From positions 242,837 through 306,836 of the forward strand of contig JAKVCA010000015.1 of the NCBI GenBank assembly GCA_022448315.1: a DNA stretch of 64,000 nt, in the 5' to 3' direction. Below the pieces are notes generated by a model. That model was not told the origin of the DNA, did not search any database, and saw nothing but the letters and a program-made list of their open reading frames with translations. The position numbers were made by a program, and so were the translations under genes. Origin of the DNA: Pirellulaceae bacterium (GTDB lineage Bacteria; Planctomycetota; Planctomycetia; Pirellulales; Pirellulaceae). Position 1 is the first letter of the stretch. Each line of letters opens with the position of its first letter. This document shows positions 18,690-28,040 of the stretch, piece after piece.

Positions 18690-19745
18690 CTAGGGAGTCG
18701 CTTCAGTCTCACCACCGGCACGAGTACCAAATGCCCACCACGCGAATTCGTTGACAGAGTTGGTGACGAAGGTCACCGAACCGTCAACACGAGCCACGTT
18801 GACACCCGCGGGGTGACCGCTGGAGGCTGAGAATACCGTAGTGCTTTGCCAGTCACCAGCGTGCGTCCAGCAAGCTTTCTCGTTCGGTTTCATGTCATGG
18901 CTGTATGAAGATCCAGCCTGCATAAATGACCAGCTCCAAGTGCTTCCGCGCCAATCATGGCGATTGCTACCACCCGACTGAGCCAAGCAGCTTTGGCGAA
19001 TTTCGCCCGTGCTGTTTCCACCCACCCAGCCGTAGGTCTTGTACCTCGGATCCCGGTCACCGATGTCCATGACGAACTCGGAGTAAGCCGCCGTGTTGCT
19101 AGCACCGTCCTTGAAATTACCGAAGGTCAAGTCGGGATCGCTGTCGTTGTTGTTGTTCGTCTTTTGACTTCGATACCCGTTGTGTTTGTCCCAACCCAGG
19201 TGAACGCCTGTTGAACCAATCGCATGATTCGTATACGCGGTACCGTGGTTGGTGGCATAAGTGTGGTTTGCCACACCAGCTCGCAAGGTGTGCGGCTGCG
19301 AAGGACAATTGAAGACGGGCAGCTTGACCGAGAGGTGCAAGTTGTTGTTTCCGTCCCAGCCGTGGGTGAATGGCAAGGGTCGGGATCCGTCTGGAGCTCC
19401 ACCAGGAGCAACAAAGATGGTTCGCTCGTAAGCGGGACCCTGCTCCAAGTAAGGGAGCAAAAAGACTTTGTCCGAGAAACATCCCCAGGACGATCCCAAA
19501 GGTTGACCTGGTCGAGCCCACGTAATCGTAATTGGGAACTTACCATGCGTGTCATGGTAGTTGTGTGATGCCAAACTAATCTGTTTCAGATTGTTTGAGC
19601 AAGATGTTCGTCGAGCCGCTTCACGGGCCATCTGGACGGCCGGCAAGAGCAGTGCAACGAGGATTCCGATGATCGCGATAACCACCAAAAGTTCCACCAA
19701 CGTGAAACCACGGCGATTTCGCGATGCGACGAATGCATGACGCAT
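18690..19745 (-). CDS. DUF1559 pseudopilin-like protein
   Basis: The 351-residue protein begins with a type IV prepilin-like leader and helix: [22 protein letters not shown], with the conserved Glu five residues after the predicted cleavage point. The DUF1559 (SBP_bac_10) domain follows, with [32 protein letters not shown] and a C-terminal [17 protein letters not shown] motif. Such proteins are highly multiplied in Planctomycetes and are assumed to be processed by a prepilin peptidase and to sit in the envelope. The ATG at 19745 has GGAGGT 4-5 bases upstream; an in-frame GTG at 19757 overlaps that site. It heads the cluster DUF1559-CRTAC1-TPR-small lipoprotein. Confidence 0.93.
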   Translation of the reverse strand: MRHAFVASRNRRGFTLVELLVVIAIIGILVALLLPAVQMAREAARRTSCSNNLKQISLASHNYHDTHGKFPITITWARPGQPLGSSWGCFSDKVFLLPYLEQGPAYERTIFVAPGGAPDGSRPLPFTHGWDGNNNLHLSVKLPVFNCPSQPHTLRAGVANHTYATNHGTAYTNHAIGSTGVHLGWDKHNGYRSQKTNNNNDSDPDLTFGNFKDGASNTAAYSEFVMDIGDRDPRYKTYGWVGGNSTGEIRQSCLAQSGGSNRHDWRGSTWSWSFMQAGSSYSHDMKPNEKACWTHAGDWQSTTVFSASSGHPAGVNVARVDGSVTFVTNSVNEFAWWAFGTRAGGETEATP

Positions 19746-19987
19746 ACGCACCTCCACTCTGAGAAAAGATATGAGAACAAACCTCAGGGATGCATGAGAC
19801 TAGGGAAGCCAGACGCGGTCAGTCCGTTTAGCCGACAATCTTTGCCACGATTCCAAATCTTTAATCGCGAGCTTATCGACATCAATGCCGATTTGTGCCG
19901 GAAAGCTAACCCCAATCTCGATACATTCTGACACAATACCCCCGAATTCTAATCGATTTACTTTTCCTGTCAAGCAAAGTTTCACGC

Positions 19988-21964
19988 CTAGTAGCCGGAT
20001 ATGCTGTCATACGTACCTTTAAGGGGGGGTGATTTCCCATTGCGGTGCGGTGGGGCATGGTTCGAATCACTTTTGAGTCGATTTTGATTGATTTTATCAA
20101 GCACGGCCTGCATCTGTCTCATTTTGTCGAGCTGTCTAGAATCTCGATAAAGTGTGACTAACCACCGTCGGGTTTCCCAGTTTCTAGGGTTCAAGTCCAA
20201 AGCCCGCTCCGCATACTGAATCGCCTCATCGATTTCAAGAAGTTGCCCTTTCACCATTGAAAGTCTGAGGTTGCCGTCCACTTCATGGGGTTTCACCGCG
20301 ACGTAACGGGTTAAATATTTGTCTGCCTGCCCCAGTTGGCCCTCGCTTCCGAAGTGAGAACCGAGTCTGAGTAGCGTTTCCCCGTGTTTTGGGTCGATCT
20401 CCAGAATCGTTTTCCAAACATCCACCGCCTCAAAAATTTGTTCGGTACGTTGGAGAGCAAGAGCGAGTGCTTCAAGGTAGATCAAATCACTCCTAAATAC
20501 GTTTTTTAGGGGCAGTAACCGTTTTAACGCAGTGTTGTAGAGTTCAAGATCTCCTGTCTGCGTCGCATCTCGCACAATCGCGATGCCTAACGCACGTTCA
20601 AATTCTTGTCCCACAATCGGATGAGTGTTTCCTTCGTAAACCTGGTAGTCCGTCTCAGAACCTTTTGGAAGATTTTTTTCGTCCGATAATGGTTCGACTA
20701 TCCTGGGATTTTTCCGAATGCGATGATCTGTCTGAGTCGTGTGCGGTACATCGTTCGTAGACAATCGGGGCATGTGACACTCCGAGCAGTTGTCAGGCGT
20801 CGATGTTTGCTGACGAACCGTATCGGATTCAGTACAACTTTCAGTTTGATGGCACTGCAAGCAGGCCTGCCGGAATTGAGCTGCACGCTCGGACGCGTGC
20901 GTCATGCCGTGTGGATCGTGACAAGAGACACATCCCAGTGCTCGCCCGCTTTCGATGTAGCAGCGACTCGTTTGCATTTGCTGGACGTGACTTACGGCTT
21001 TTGTGGATTGATCTTGCTCGACGTTCGTCCCTTCGATGAAAACCGTCCAAACATCAGAAATCGCATCTCCTGGCCGAAAATCATCTGGCTGACGCCCAGG
21101 TCTCAGAACCTCGAATCGTCCCTGAAGGTGACACTGGTTGCACACGTCATCACGTTCGATCGCTTCAAGTTTTGTCGGGTTCACGATCGGATCAGCGACA
21201 TTATCGAACGTCTTCCCGCCGTCGTGAAACTCAATGTGAGACTTTCCGGGGCCGTGGCAGCGCTCACAGCTAATTCCCAATTCAGCCACGATCGGCTTTT
21301 CGTAAGCTGGAAACTCGGCAGTCCCACCCTTTATGGCTGAAGTTTGCCCACAATGGCAACGCAGGCATCGATCCGAAATAGGTCTTGAAAACTGGGAGTG
21401 GTCGGCCGGGGTAAAACCCGGTGACAGACCCCATTTGCGGTCGCGTGTATACCAGGAAAGAGGCGACATGAAGAGTTCGCCTTCTCTCTCCAAAAGATAA
21501 GAACGACCGCGGGCTCCCGATCCTAAGGCGAACGCAATTGGTTCGGTTTGTCGGACCAATATCGAACCCTCATCATCCAAAACACGTTCGTGGTGAAGAA
21601 TCATGTCTCCAGCAACTTCAATCTCGTACTCTAGAAATGCAGGGTCGCTAAAGACAAGTAAATCACTACGGTGTTCGATAGAATCCGTGATTTCCGACGA
21701 CGGACTCATCGCCTTCGCCATCGGGTGGCCCTGATACTTTTCGTAAATGTCCTCGTGACATCGCTGACAACGTTTGCTGCCGACGAACCCCTCGTGAGAT
21801 CGAGGCGTCCATGGTGCAACGGACTCGGCTGATTTTCCCGCCGAAACCGCGACGGGATTGGTGGCGTCGCGGCAGCCTGTTAAGAACGAACCGAAACAAG
21901 CCCACGACAAAACCAAGAAGACAAACGCTCTCTGGCGAGGGTATTGCCAAATTCGTTCGCACAT
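19988..21964 (-). CDS. Heptaheme cytochrome c lipoprotein with C-terminal TPR repeats
   Basis: The 658-residue protein has a lipobox LTGC (Cys31) and then a multiheme region (about residues 60-410) with seven CXXCH motifs: CQRCH (66-70), CLRCH, CERCH, CNQCH, CVSCH, CLQCH and CSECH. This resembles the cytochrome c554 / doubled-CXXCH family. From about residue 450 the protein is helical with TPR units (AVDVWKTILEIDPKHGETLLRLGSHF and AIQYAERALDLNPRNWETRRWLVTLY). It is therefore a membrane-tethered periplasmic electron carrier carrying a protein-docking module. It lies between the two CRTAC1/TPR modules on the same strand. The electron donor and acceptor are unknown; no known nitrite or hydroxylamine partner gene is visible. 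Confidence 0.9.
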   Translation of the reverse strand: MCERIWQYPRQRAFVFLVLSWACFGSFLTGCRDATNPVAVSAGKSAESVAPWTPRSHEGFVGSKRCQRCHEDIYEKYQGHPMAKAMSPSSEITDSIEHRSDLLVFSDPAFLEYEIEVAGDMILHHERVLDDEGSILVRQTEPIAFALGSGARGRSYLLEREGELFMSPLSWYTRDRKWGLSPGFTPADHSQFSRPISDRCLRCHCGQTSAIKGGTAEFPAYEKPIVAELGISCERCHGPGKSHIEFHDGGKTFDNVADPIVNPTKLEAIERDDVCNQCHLQGRFEVLRPGRQPDDFRPGDAISDVWTVFIEGTNVEQDQSTKAVSHVQQMQTSRCYIESGRALGCVSCHDPHGMTHASERAAQFRQACLQCHQTESCTESDTVRQQTSTPDNCSECHMPRLSTNDVPHTTQTDHRIRKNPRIVEPLSDEKNLPKGSETDYQVYEGNTHPIVGQEFERALGIAIVRDATQTGDLELYNTALKRLLPLKNVFRSDLIYLEALALALQRTEQIFEAVDVWKTILEIDPKHGETLLRLGSHFGSEGQLGQADKYLTRYVAVKPHEVDGNLRLSMVKGQLLEIDEAIQYAERALDLNPRNWETRRWLVTLYRDSRQLDKMRQMQAVLDKINQNRLKSDSNHAPPHRNGKSPPLKGTYDSISGY

Positions 21965-22347
21965 TGATTATCCACCCTGAAGATGAACGTTTTCTATCGA
22001 ACAAGTATCGCTGGGGAACAAAATTGCACGGCAATGACTGCTTTCGCCAACATCGCTTCCCAAAACCGGCTCTTGTTAGCCCAAAGATGTTGTTCTTCGA
22101 CCCGCACGAATCCTCATGCGACAAGTCTTCAATCCGCAGTGTTCCAGCGGCCAACTCGGATCCGTCGTTTGATGTGTCCCCATCTCCATTATTCGCGACA
22201 AGGAGAGCTTTTGTTCGGAAATCTTACGATCCCACTCGGTATCGTTTTCACGCACCAATCAAACCGCTGCCGAGCCCTACAGTCCCCGCAAGGACATCAT
22301 CACCATCACTCATCGTGTTCTTCAAAAAATGCGAAGGGGACAAATTC
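21965..22347. other. Intergenic region within the minus-strand envelope cluster
   Basis: This 383-base gap lies between the carboxypeptidase-regulatory-like gene and the heptaheme cytochrome gene. A long plus-strand frame crosses it but reads antisense to both flanking genes and matches nothing. A separate promoter for the cytochrome gene is plausible here. Confidence 0.55.
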
Positions 22348-22980
22348 TCAACGGCCCCCCTCGTTGGCTGTATTCGCCTTTTTGTCATCGGAGGGTTCAC
22401 CGGGTGTCGCGGCGGATTCCTCCGCCGCAGCTCGCGCTTCTTCGACCCTAGCCATATACTCCTCAACGAACGCCTCCGTGGGGGTATCCTCGTCAGCTTC
22501 CAACATAAATTCCAAGGGGGTCCCCGCGGTCTCCTTGGTCACCTTAAGCTTCAAGGGAGTCTGCTCCGGGGTGGAGTATTGGGTGGGGGTGGTGAGTGGC
22601 CCGGCCGCCGCACCGGCACTGGGCAAGTAGTTGTAGATGACGACTTTATGATTCCCCACAAAAAGCCCCTCTTGAATCTCGGCTTCGACGGGCGTCTCAA
22701 GGACAAACGTCCCATCCTCTTTGATTCTCCCAAATCCGCCCTGCAATGCCGCGTTGTCCAAGAAGTAAGTTTGGATGGTACCGCCCGAGACGGGCTTACC
22801 ACGCATCATCACTTTGCCCTTGACGGTCACCACTTTCGGAATGCTTGTTCCAGCAAGACCAAGTTCCTCCCCATAGCGGGTGTAACCAAGAAACGCCAAG
22901 AGGATCAGGCCGACGGGTACAACAATGGTCAGGATCCTTCCCAGACTGAAGCTCGCTGGTGGTGGCGCGTTTTCGTTCAT
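22348..22980 (-). CDS. Membrane-anchored carboxypeptidase-regulatory-like (transthyretin-like) protein
   Basis: The 210-residue protein has one N-terminal transmembrane helix (about residues 14-35). A beta-sandwich-like region follows at about 48-160, starting VVTVKGKVMMRGKPVSGGTIQTYFLD and continuing KEDGTFVLETP and GLFVGNHKVVIYNYLP. This is the pattern of the small planctomycete proteins often found beside DUF1559 and CRTAC1 genes. The last ~50 residues are acidic and Ala/Glu-rich, probably disordered. GGAG lies 9 bases before the ATG. It follows the CRTAC1 gene by 40 bases and is likely cotranscribed with it. Its molecular role is unknown. Confidence 0.83.
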   Translation of the reverse strand: MNENAPPPASFSLGRILTIVVPVGLILLAFLGYTRYGEELGLAGTSIPKVVTVKGKVMMRGKPVSGGTIQTYFLDNAALQGGFGRIKEDGTFVLETPVEAEIQEGLFVGNHKVVIYNYLPSAGAAAGPLTTPTQYSTPEQTPLKLKVTKETAGTPLEFMLEADEDTPTEAFVEEYMARVEEARAAAEESAATPGEPSDDKKANTANEGGR

Positions 22981-23020
22981 TCACTCGTACTCCAAAGTTG
23001 GGTAATGATTTGGGCAAATA

Positions 23021-24796
23021 TCAGCGGGTTTCCAACACCGCAGTCGGGGCGGCCTCGGGCGTCTCGCCCTCAATGACCACGTAACGGGAATTCGGTTTCA
23101 GCCCCTCGATGAGATAGGGTTCTCCGCCTGGGAAAGTCACCTCGAGAGAGACCTCTTGCACACCGCTTGGGACGGCAAACGTTGACCGGAGTTCACTCGT
23201 AGAGAGATAACTTCCCCCAGCAGTCATTTGATCCGTGTAAGGAACGTCGTTCAATTCATGGTGGAATTGGACGCCAATGGCAGAACGATTTGACGACTGG
23301 CCAATCCAGCGAATCTGAATCGAATTCGCTTCACTCTCGCGATCTTTTTCGCCAATCGCCAAATTTTCGAGCATCGATGGAGCCTCTTCTTGGTGGCCGA
23401 TCACCACATCTTCATCGCCGTCATTATCGAGGTCAAGCAGCACCATGCCTCTGCTGCTGTGGGGCTCGCTGAAAAATCGACCTGCGGATTTGTCGAGACA
23501 GCGGAAACGGCCTTCGTCGTTTCTCCAGACTTGATCCGGATTCGCGAAAGGCGCGTCTTCTCCTTTCAGGTGGCGGTTGTTGTCCACATGCCCGTTGACG
23601 GCGAAAAGGTCCATCCAGCCGTCCAAGTCGAAGTCGGCAAACGTCGTGCCCCACGAGACATAGGGCAGCGTATCAAGGGTCAGACCCGCCCCTGCACTGA
23701 CTTCAAAGTAAATTCCTGAATCCCGCGCCTGGTAGAGCGAGCTGTACTCGTCCTTGAAGTTGGTGACGAAAAGGTCGATCAGTCCATCCCGGTTGTAGTC
23801 TGCAGCATCCACCCCCATGCCGGCTTGGCTGTTGCCGCGGCTGTCGTAACCCACCCCGGATAATTCGGTTTCATCTCGGAACTTTCCAGTACCATCGTTG
23901 AGGTAAAAGGAGTTGGCATTGAGGTCGTTGCCGACGTAGATGTCCAGAAACCCGTCCGCGTTCACATCCGCCGCAACGACCCCTTGCGCTCGTCCCGCTC
24001 GACTAGCCAGCCCGCTGGTTTCCGTTGCGTCCTCAAAGGTGCCGTCACCCAGATTTCGGTAATACGCATCGGGCGAAGCCTTGATGATTTTCGGACTGCA
24101 GTAGAGTTGGATCCCTTGTTCGGCACAGTAAGGGTTGTCGGCAAAACTCCAAAGGCCATAGTTGCAGACATACAGATCAAGGTTGCCGTCGTTGTCCGCA
24201 TCGAAAAACATGGCTCCCGTCGGGAAGTCCTCGTTTTTGACGCCTGCAAAACGCTCGACTCTCTGGAAGCTACCGTCACCCTGGTTGTGATAGAGAAGAT
24301 TGGTGCCGAAACAGCTGACGTACAAGTCCGGAAAACCATCGTTGTCGTAGTCTCCGACCGCAGTTCCGATCGAATAGCCTGTAAACCCAACTCCAGCCAG
24401 ATCGGTGACGTCGGTGAATTTGCCCGAACCCATGTTGCGGAAAAAGCCGTCCTTCCCGGGCGACTTTTCCTGATCGAGAGGAAAGGGAGCACCACTTGCA
24501 AAAAAAAGATCGACCCACCCGTCCAAATCAAAATCCAAAGCCGCGAGGCCACTGCCGTTGGCCGAAGGAAAAGGTTTGACTTCGGACGTTCCACTCTGAT
24601 GCACGAAATCAATTCCCGTATCCGTCAGTTTGCGAAACCAGGGATCCGAGGCAGCCGACTCGTCCTCGGTGCGATTCGGAGTGATGTCCAGGCTGACTTT
24701 GGGAGGTTTGGCCAGCGGTTGCTCGTTGTGGCAACTTGCGGAAAGCAGCGAAAAAAACGAGAGGCCCAAGGCCGCGAGGTGCCAGTGTTGTTTCAT
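23021..24796 (-). CDS. CRTAC1 family lipoprotein: FG-GAP propeller plus ASPIC/UnbV domain (cluster 2)
   Basis: The 591-residue lipoprotein (lipobox SASC, Cys about residue 20) is a paralogue of the protein at 16833-18659. FG-GAP blades with DxDxDGxxD loops run from about residue 60 to 460 (DFDLDGWVDLFFASG, DYDNDGFPDLYVSCFG, DADNDGNLDLYVCNYG, DVNADGFLDIYVGNDLN, DLDNDGDEDVVIGH). An ASPIC/UnbV domain closes the protein (AIGVQFHHE, TAGGSYLSTSELRSTFAVP, LEVTFPGG). The ATG at 24796 was chosen because the signal peptide begins there; the longer open frame to 24943 would overlap the upstream TPR gene and hide the signal peptide. It lies between TPR and carboxypeptidase-regulatory-like genes. Confidence 0.88.
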   Translation of the reverse strand: MKQHWHLAALGLSFFSLLSASCHNEQPLAKPPKVSLDITPNRTEDESAASDPWFRKLTDTGIDFVHQSGTSEVKPFPSANGSGLAALDFDLDGWVDLFFASGAPFPLDQEKSPGKDGFFRNMGSGKFTDVTDLAGVGFTGYSIGTAVGDYDNDGFPDLYVSCFGTNLLYHNQGDGSFQRVERFAGVKNEDFPTGAMFFDADNDGNLDLYVCNYGLWSFADNPYCAEQGIQLYCSPKIIKASPDAYYRNLGDGTFEDATETSGLASRAGRAQGVVAADVNADGFLDIYVGNDLNANSFYLNDGTGKFRDETELSGVGYDSRGNSQAGMGVDAADYNRDGLIDLFVTNFKDEYSSLYQARDSGIYFEVSAGAGLTLDTLPYVSWGTTFADFDLDGWMDLFAVNGHVDNNRHLKGEDAPFANPDQVWRNDEGRFRCLDKSAGRFFSEPHSSRGMVLLDLDNDGDEDVVIGHQEEAPSMLENLAIGEKDRESEANSIQIRWIGQSSNRSAIGVQFHHELNDVPYTDQMTAGGSYLSTSELRSTFAVPSGVQEVSLEVTFPGGEPYLIEGLKPNSRYVVIEGETPEAAPTAVLETR

Positions 24797-24926
24797 CGCA
24801 GGTTCATCCCGATTCTGGGTTGGTTGCCAAAATGACCTGATGGAAGTGCGGAGGATCATCCCAGCAGTTCGACGAGCCTGGCTGCGCCCTATTTGGCCTC
24901 CGCCGGAGTGTTTCCGAGAAGACTCG

Positions 24927-26294
24927 CTATTCCTGAAGGTCAATCGGCAACAGCTCGAGTCTGGGTAGAAGATCGTCTCTTTTTTGCTGGACTGCCACCT
25001 GAAGTTCTCGCAGGAATGGGTCGCTCTCCTCGGATACTTTCAGCAGGCTGAAGAGTTCATCGGCTCTTTCCCAGTCCCCCCTTGCCCCTGAGCGATGTGC
25101 TTGAAGTGCGATTCCCCACATCGATTCGGGTTGATGCGTCAGCACATCGTTGATAACACCGACCAAGGTTTCTCCCTCGCGCAGAGATTCGGATTTTTGT
25201 TTCCATTTGTCTGCCTCTGCTTGGTTGCCTTTCGCCAAATAAATCCGTTGGAACGCGTATGCAAGTGTACTGGACTTGACTTTCTCTTTCAGAGGTTCCA
25301 TCAACTCGAGGGCGTTATCCGGCTTACCTCGGGATAGCTCCAGATTGGCCAGTTTTTCAAGCGCCGGTGTGTAGCTAGGGATGAGGCTGAGGGCCATCCG
25401 CCAAGCAGATTCGGCTTTTGAGGTTTCGCCGAGTGCTGCATAACAGTCCCCGATGCGCGTGTAGGTGTCTGGATGGCGTTCTTGCCCCAAGCTTTTTTGC
25501 AGAAATGGTAGTCCCCTGTCTGCTTCGCCGTTCTCCAGCAATATTCCGCCGTACAGAAAGAAAAACTGCCAGGGTGGGATCCCCAATCGCTCGGCTTCGG
25601 ACTCGAACTCGAGCACTTTAGCAAACGAAGCGATGGCTGCCGGTCTGTTTTTGAGTTCTGTGTGCACGGATGCCATCAGCAGATAACCTTTGGCCTCGTT
25701 TCCCGGTTGCGCGGCAAAAGTTGCGGCAGAGTCCAATGCCTCTTGAAACCGACCGAGCTTTGCTCGACAGGTACTCGCTTCGTAAAGTGCATCGGAGTAA
25801 TTGGGATCTTGTCTTAAAACCTCTTCAATCAAGCTTAACGCCCGATTGTAGTCTTCCATCGCAATGTAGCATCGTGCGAAATCCTGAAGTTCCACGAGGG
25901 TGTCCGGGCCTACTCTTGTGAAGATCTCGATCGCTTCTTCGGGCCGATTGAAATAGAGAAGGATGCGAGCTTGCAGGGCCAACGCTTTTGAATCCGTCGG
26001 ATATTTTTCGAGGTATTCGCTGATGGTGTGGTAGGCATCGCGAATTTTTGAGGATTCAGTTTTACGGCCCTCGTCTGCGGAGGTCGACTGATCTGCCAGT
26101 CCCTCGACGAGAAGCGTTTCGGCTTGCCGAACGGGTTGCTCCCTCAACCAGATCACACCGGCGAGCATTCCTGCAGTTCCTAATACCGTCAGGACGATAA
26201 GGCTGATTTTCGACAAAAGTCCGGATTTCGAGGGCCTTACCCTTGCAGGTGCGCTCGAAGTTTCAGCTTTGGACTTGCGAGTTTTCTTGGACAT
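24927..26294 (-). CDS. Membrane-anchored TPR protein (cluster 2)
   Basis: The 455-residue protein has a basic N-terminus, one transmembrane helix (about residues 28-50) and a TPR superhelix from about 80 to 430. Clear units include PEEAIEIFTRVGP, YNRALSLIEEVLRQDPNYSDALYEASTCRAKLGRFQEALDSA and KAESAWRMALSLIPSYTPALEKLANLELSRG. It corresponds to the TPR gene at 15540-16826 but here it precedes its CRTAC1 partner (130-base gap to the chosen CRTAC1 start). The N-terminal run of Lys/Arg suggests a cytoplasmic N-terminus with the repeats outside. A scaffold role in an envelope complex is inferred. This is the first gene of the minus-strand run; the promoter should lie in the 26295-26818 interval. 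Confidence 0.88.
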   Translation of the reverse strand: MSKKTRKSKAETSSAPARVRPSKSGLLSKISLIVLTVLGTAGMLAGVIWLREQPVRQAETLLVEGLADQSTSADEGRKTESSKIRDAYHTISEYLEKYPTDSKALALQARILLYFNRPEEAIEIFTRVGPDTLVELQDFARCYIAMEDYNRALSLIEEVLRQDPNYSDALYEASTCRAKLGRFQEALDSAATFAAQPGNEAKGYLLMASVHTELKNRPAAIASFAKVLEFESEAERLGIPPWQFFFLYGGILLENGEADRGLPFLQKSLGQERHPDTYTRIGDCYAALGETSKAESAWRMALSLIPSYTPALEKLANLELSRGKPDNALELMEPLKEKVKSSTLAYAFQRIYLAKGNQAEADKWKQKSESLREGETLVGVINDVLTHQPESMWGIALQAHRSGARGDWERADELFSLLKVSEESDPFLRELQVAVQQKRDDLLPRLELLPIDLQE

Positions 26295-26818
26295 TGGAGT
26301 CAGGACTAAACCTATGGAAAGCAGAAAAAATGGACCTTCGCCGCCGCGGCCTCAAGAGAAGCCGATTTCGGAGGAGGGCAACCGAACTCGAGTTGGCGGG
26401 CAAAGTGCAGCAGCCGGTCGTTCGGGGCCGAAAACCTGAGTAGTCGCTTCGGCGTCAGCTCAATGAAGGTATACGAAGCCAATTGGCAAATGGATCGGCC
26501 TACTCCATGATTGCTTGGCTGCTGCTCGACTCGTCTGATTGCACTTCCATCTTAACAAAATGCAGGAGGCACCGGTATTCGTCATGCCCCCAGCCCTTTC
26601 GATCTCCTGATTTGCGGCACAATCATACGCATAATCGTTGCAACTTGCACTCCACCTCATCACAATGACCGATCGCAAATATGAGTCTTTCGGCCGAGGT
26701 AACACGAGCGACGTGTGAATTCCGCGTTCGGTTTTTCGAATGCGACGCGTTTGGAAACGTGCTCAGTCGCAGGAGCAAATGATTAAATTCTCCTTTTTCG
26801 AAGATGGAGTCAGAATTG
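26295..26818. other. Intergenic region between divergent genes
   Basis: This 524-base stretch separates the minus-strand TPR gene from the plus-strand DUF1080 gene and should hold promoters for both. Short open frames are present but lack starts, family resemblance or coding character. No RNA gene is apparent. Confidence 0.55.
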
Positions 26819-27820
26819 ATGCGAAAAACGCAACTTGGATTCACCGCACTCGGAAGTCTAATTTTCGGCCTCATCGCCGGGATCTCGTCATGGGCTGACG
26901 ATGGCAATCCGGCTTACACCGACGTGAAAAAAGCGCCAGCCGACTACGGGTATCAAGGCGAGTATCTGGGAGCGCATACCGAAACCCCAGAATACAAACT
27001 CGGCGTCCAGATCATTGCCCTTGGCGAGGGAAAATTTGATTTGATCGGCTACGACGGCGGTTTGCCCGGTCAAGGTTGGTCCCGCGGGGATGAGACGGTC
27101 CGACTCAAAGGGACCTTGGCTGACGGTAAAATCAAATTTGCGTCGAAGGATGACGATAGGTCGGCCATGTTGGAGGATGGCGCGATCACGGCCTACGACG
27201 GCGACGGAAACAAAATGGCCGAATTTAAAAAGACCGAGAGAAAGAGCCCGACTCTCGGGGCCAAGCCAACCGAAAACGCGGTGGTGCTCTTTGATGGATC
27301 GACCGCAGAGCGGTTCGAAAACGGCAAGTTGATCGAAGGGGGGCTTCTGGGAGCCACCAACTGTTTCTCCAAAGAGAAACTTGGAGATCACCATCTTCAT
27401 ATCGAATTTCGAACTCCATTCATGCCGAAGAGTCGTGGGCAGGCTCGGGGCAACAGTGGGGTTTACATGCAGAGTCGGTATGAGTTGCAGGTTCTGGACT
27501 CTTTTGGGCTCGATGGCAAAAACAATGAGTGCGGCGGAATTTACTCGATCAGCGAGCCGATCGTGAACATGTGCTTGCCCCCGCTCTCTTGGCAAACCTA
27601 CGACATCGACTTTACCGCTGCTCGATACGACGATCAGGGGAATAAAACCAAAAATGCCCGTGCGACGATTCGACACAACGGCGTGGTCATTCATCGGGAT
27701 CTGGAATTGCCACACGGCACTCCGGGGAGGCTTCCTGAGGGAGCAGGCCCGGAGTCGCTGTTTCTGCAAAACCACGGAAATCCAGTTGCCTTCCGCAACA
27801 TTTGGGTTGAAAAGAAATAG
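26819..27820 (+). CDS. Secreted DUF1080 (3-keto-disaccharide hydrolase-like) protein
   Basis: The 333-residue protein has a signal peptide (about residues 1-27, ending SSWAD). An N-terminal domain of ~120 residues looks like the small beta module that some planctomycete DUF1080 proteins carry (YQGEYLGAHTETPEYKLGVQIIALGEGKF). The DUF1080 concanavalin-like domain follows at about 145-333, with NSGVYMQSRYELQVLDSFG, CGGIY and a C-terminal NHGNPVAFRNIWVE. Some DUF1080 members hydrolyse 3-keto-glycosides, but substrate here is unknown. GGAG lies 9 bases before the ATG at 26819; an ATG at 26804 overlaps that element. A strong terminator follows at 27845-27882, so the gene is probably monocistronic. 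Confidence 0.9.
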   Translation: MRKTQLGFTALGSLIFGLIAGISSWADDGNPAYTDVKKAPADYGYQGEYLGAHTETPEYKLGVQIIALGEGKFDLIGYDGGLPGQGWSRGDETVRLKGTLADGKIKFASKDDDRSAMLEDGAITAYDGDGNKMAEFKKTERKSPTLGAKPTENAVVLFDGSTAERFENGKLIEGGLLGATNCFSKEKLGDHHLHIEFRTPFMPKSRGQARGNSGVYMQSRYELQVLDSFGLDGKNNECGGIYSISEPIVNMCLPPLSWQTYDIDFTAARYDDQGNKTKNARATIRHNGVVIHRDLELPHGTPGRLPEGAGPESLFLQNHGNPVAFRNIWVEKK

Positions 27821-27844
27821 ATGATCAAACCTGCCCGATTCTGA

Positions 27845-27882
27845 AGGCCGTCGTTCCTCTTTGCGGAGCGACGGCCTTTTTT
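27845..27882 (+). terminator. Rho-independent terminator after the DUF1080 gene
   Basis: A GC-rich 9-bp stem (27845-27853 with 27869-27877) is followed by six T, beginning 25 bases past the stop codon of the DUF1080 gene. Confidence 0.9.
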
Positions 27883-28040
27883 ATGGTCTTCCGTACTTTC
27901 TTTTCCGCATAAATTTTGTAGCCGCGCAAGTATGGGCGAGCTCCAGCGCTGGGCACCATCTTGAGTGCAAGGGGGCAAGCTCAGCTTGAGAAGCGCAGCG
28001 TCATGAAGGTGGATCATGAACGATTCTGTGCGGCAAGCGA

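Noticed and set aside
20052-20072. A ggttcgaatc element that resembles a tRNA T-loop.
   Set aside because: It lies inside the 3' end of the heptaheme gene and no cloverleaf surrounds it.
21811-23076. A 421-codon plus-strand open frame antisense to the transthyretin-like gene and the start of the cytochrome gene.
   Set aside because: It follows no family pattern and mirrors real genes; long antisense frames are common in GC-rich DNA.
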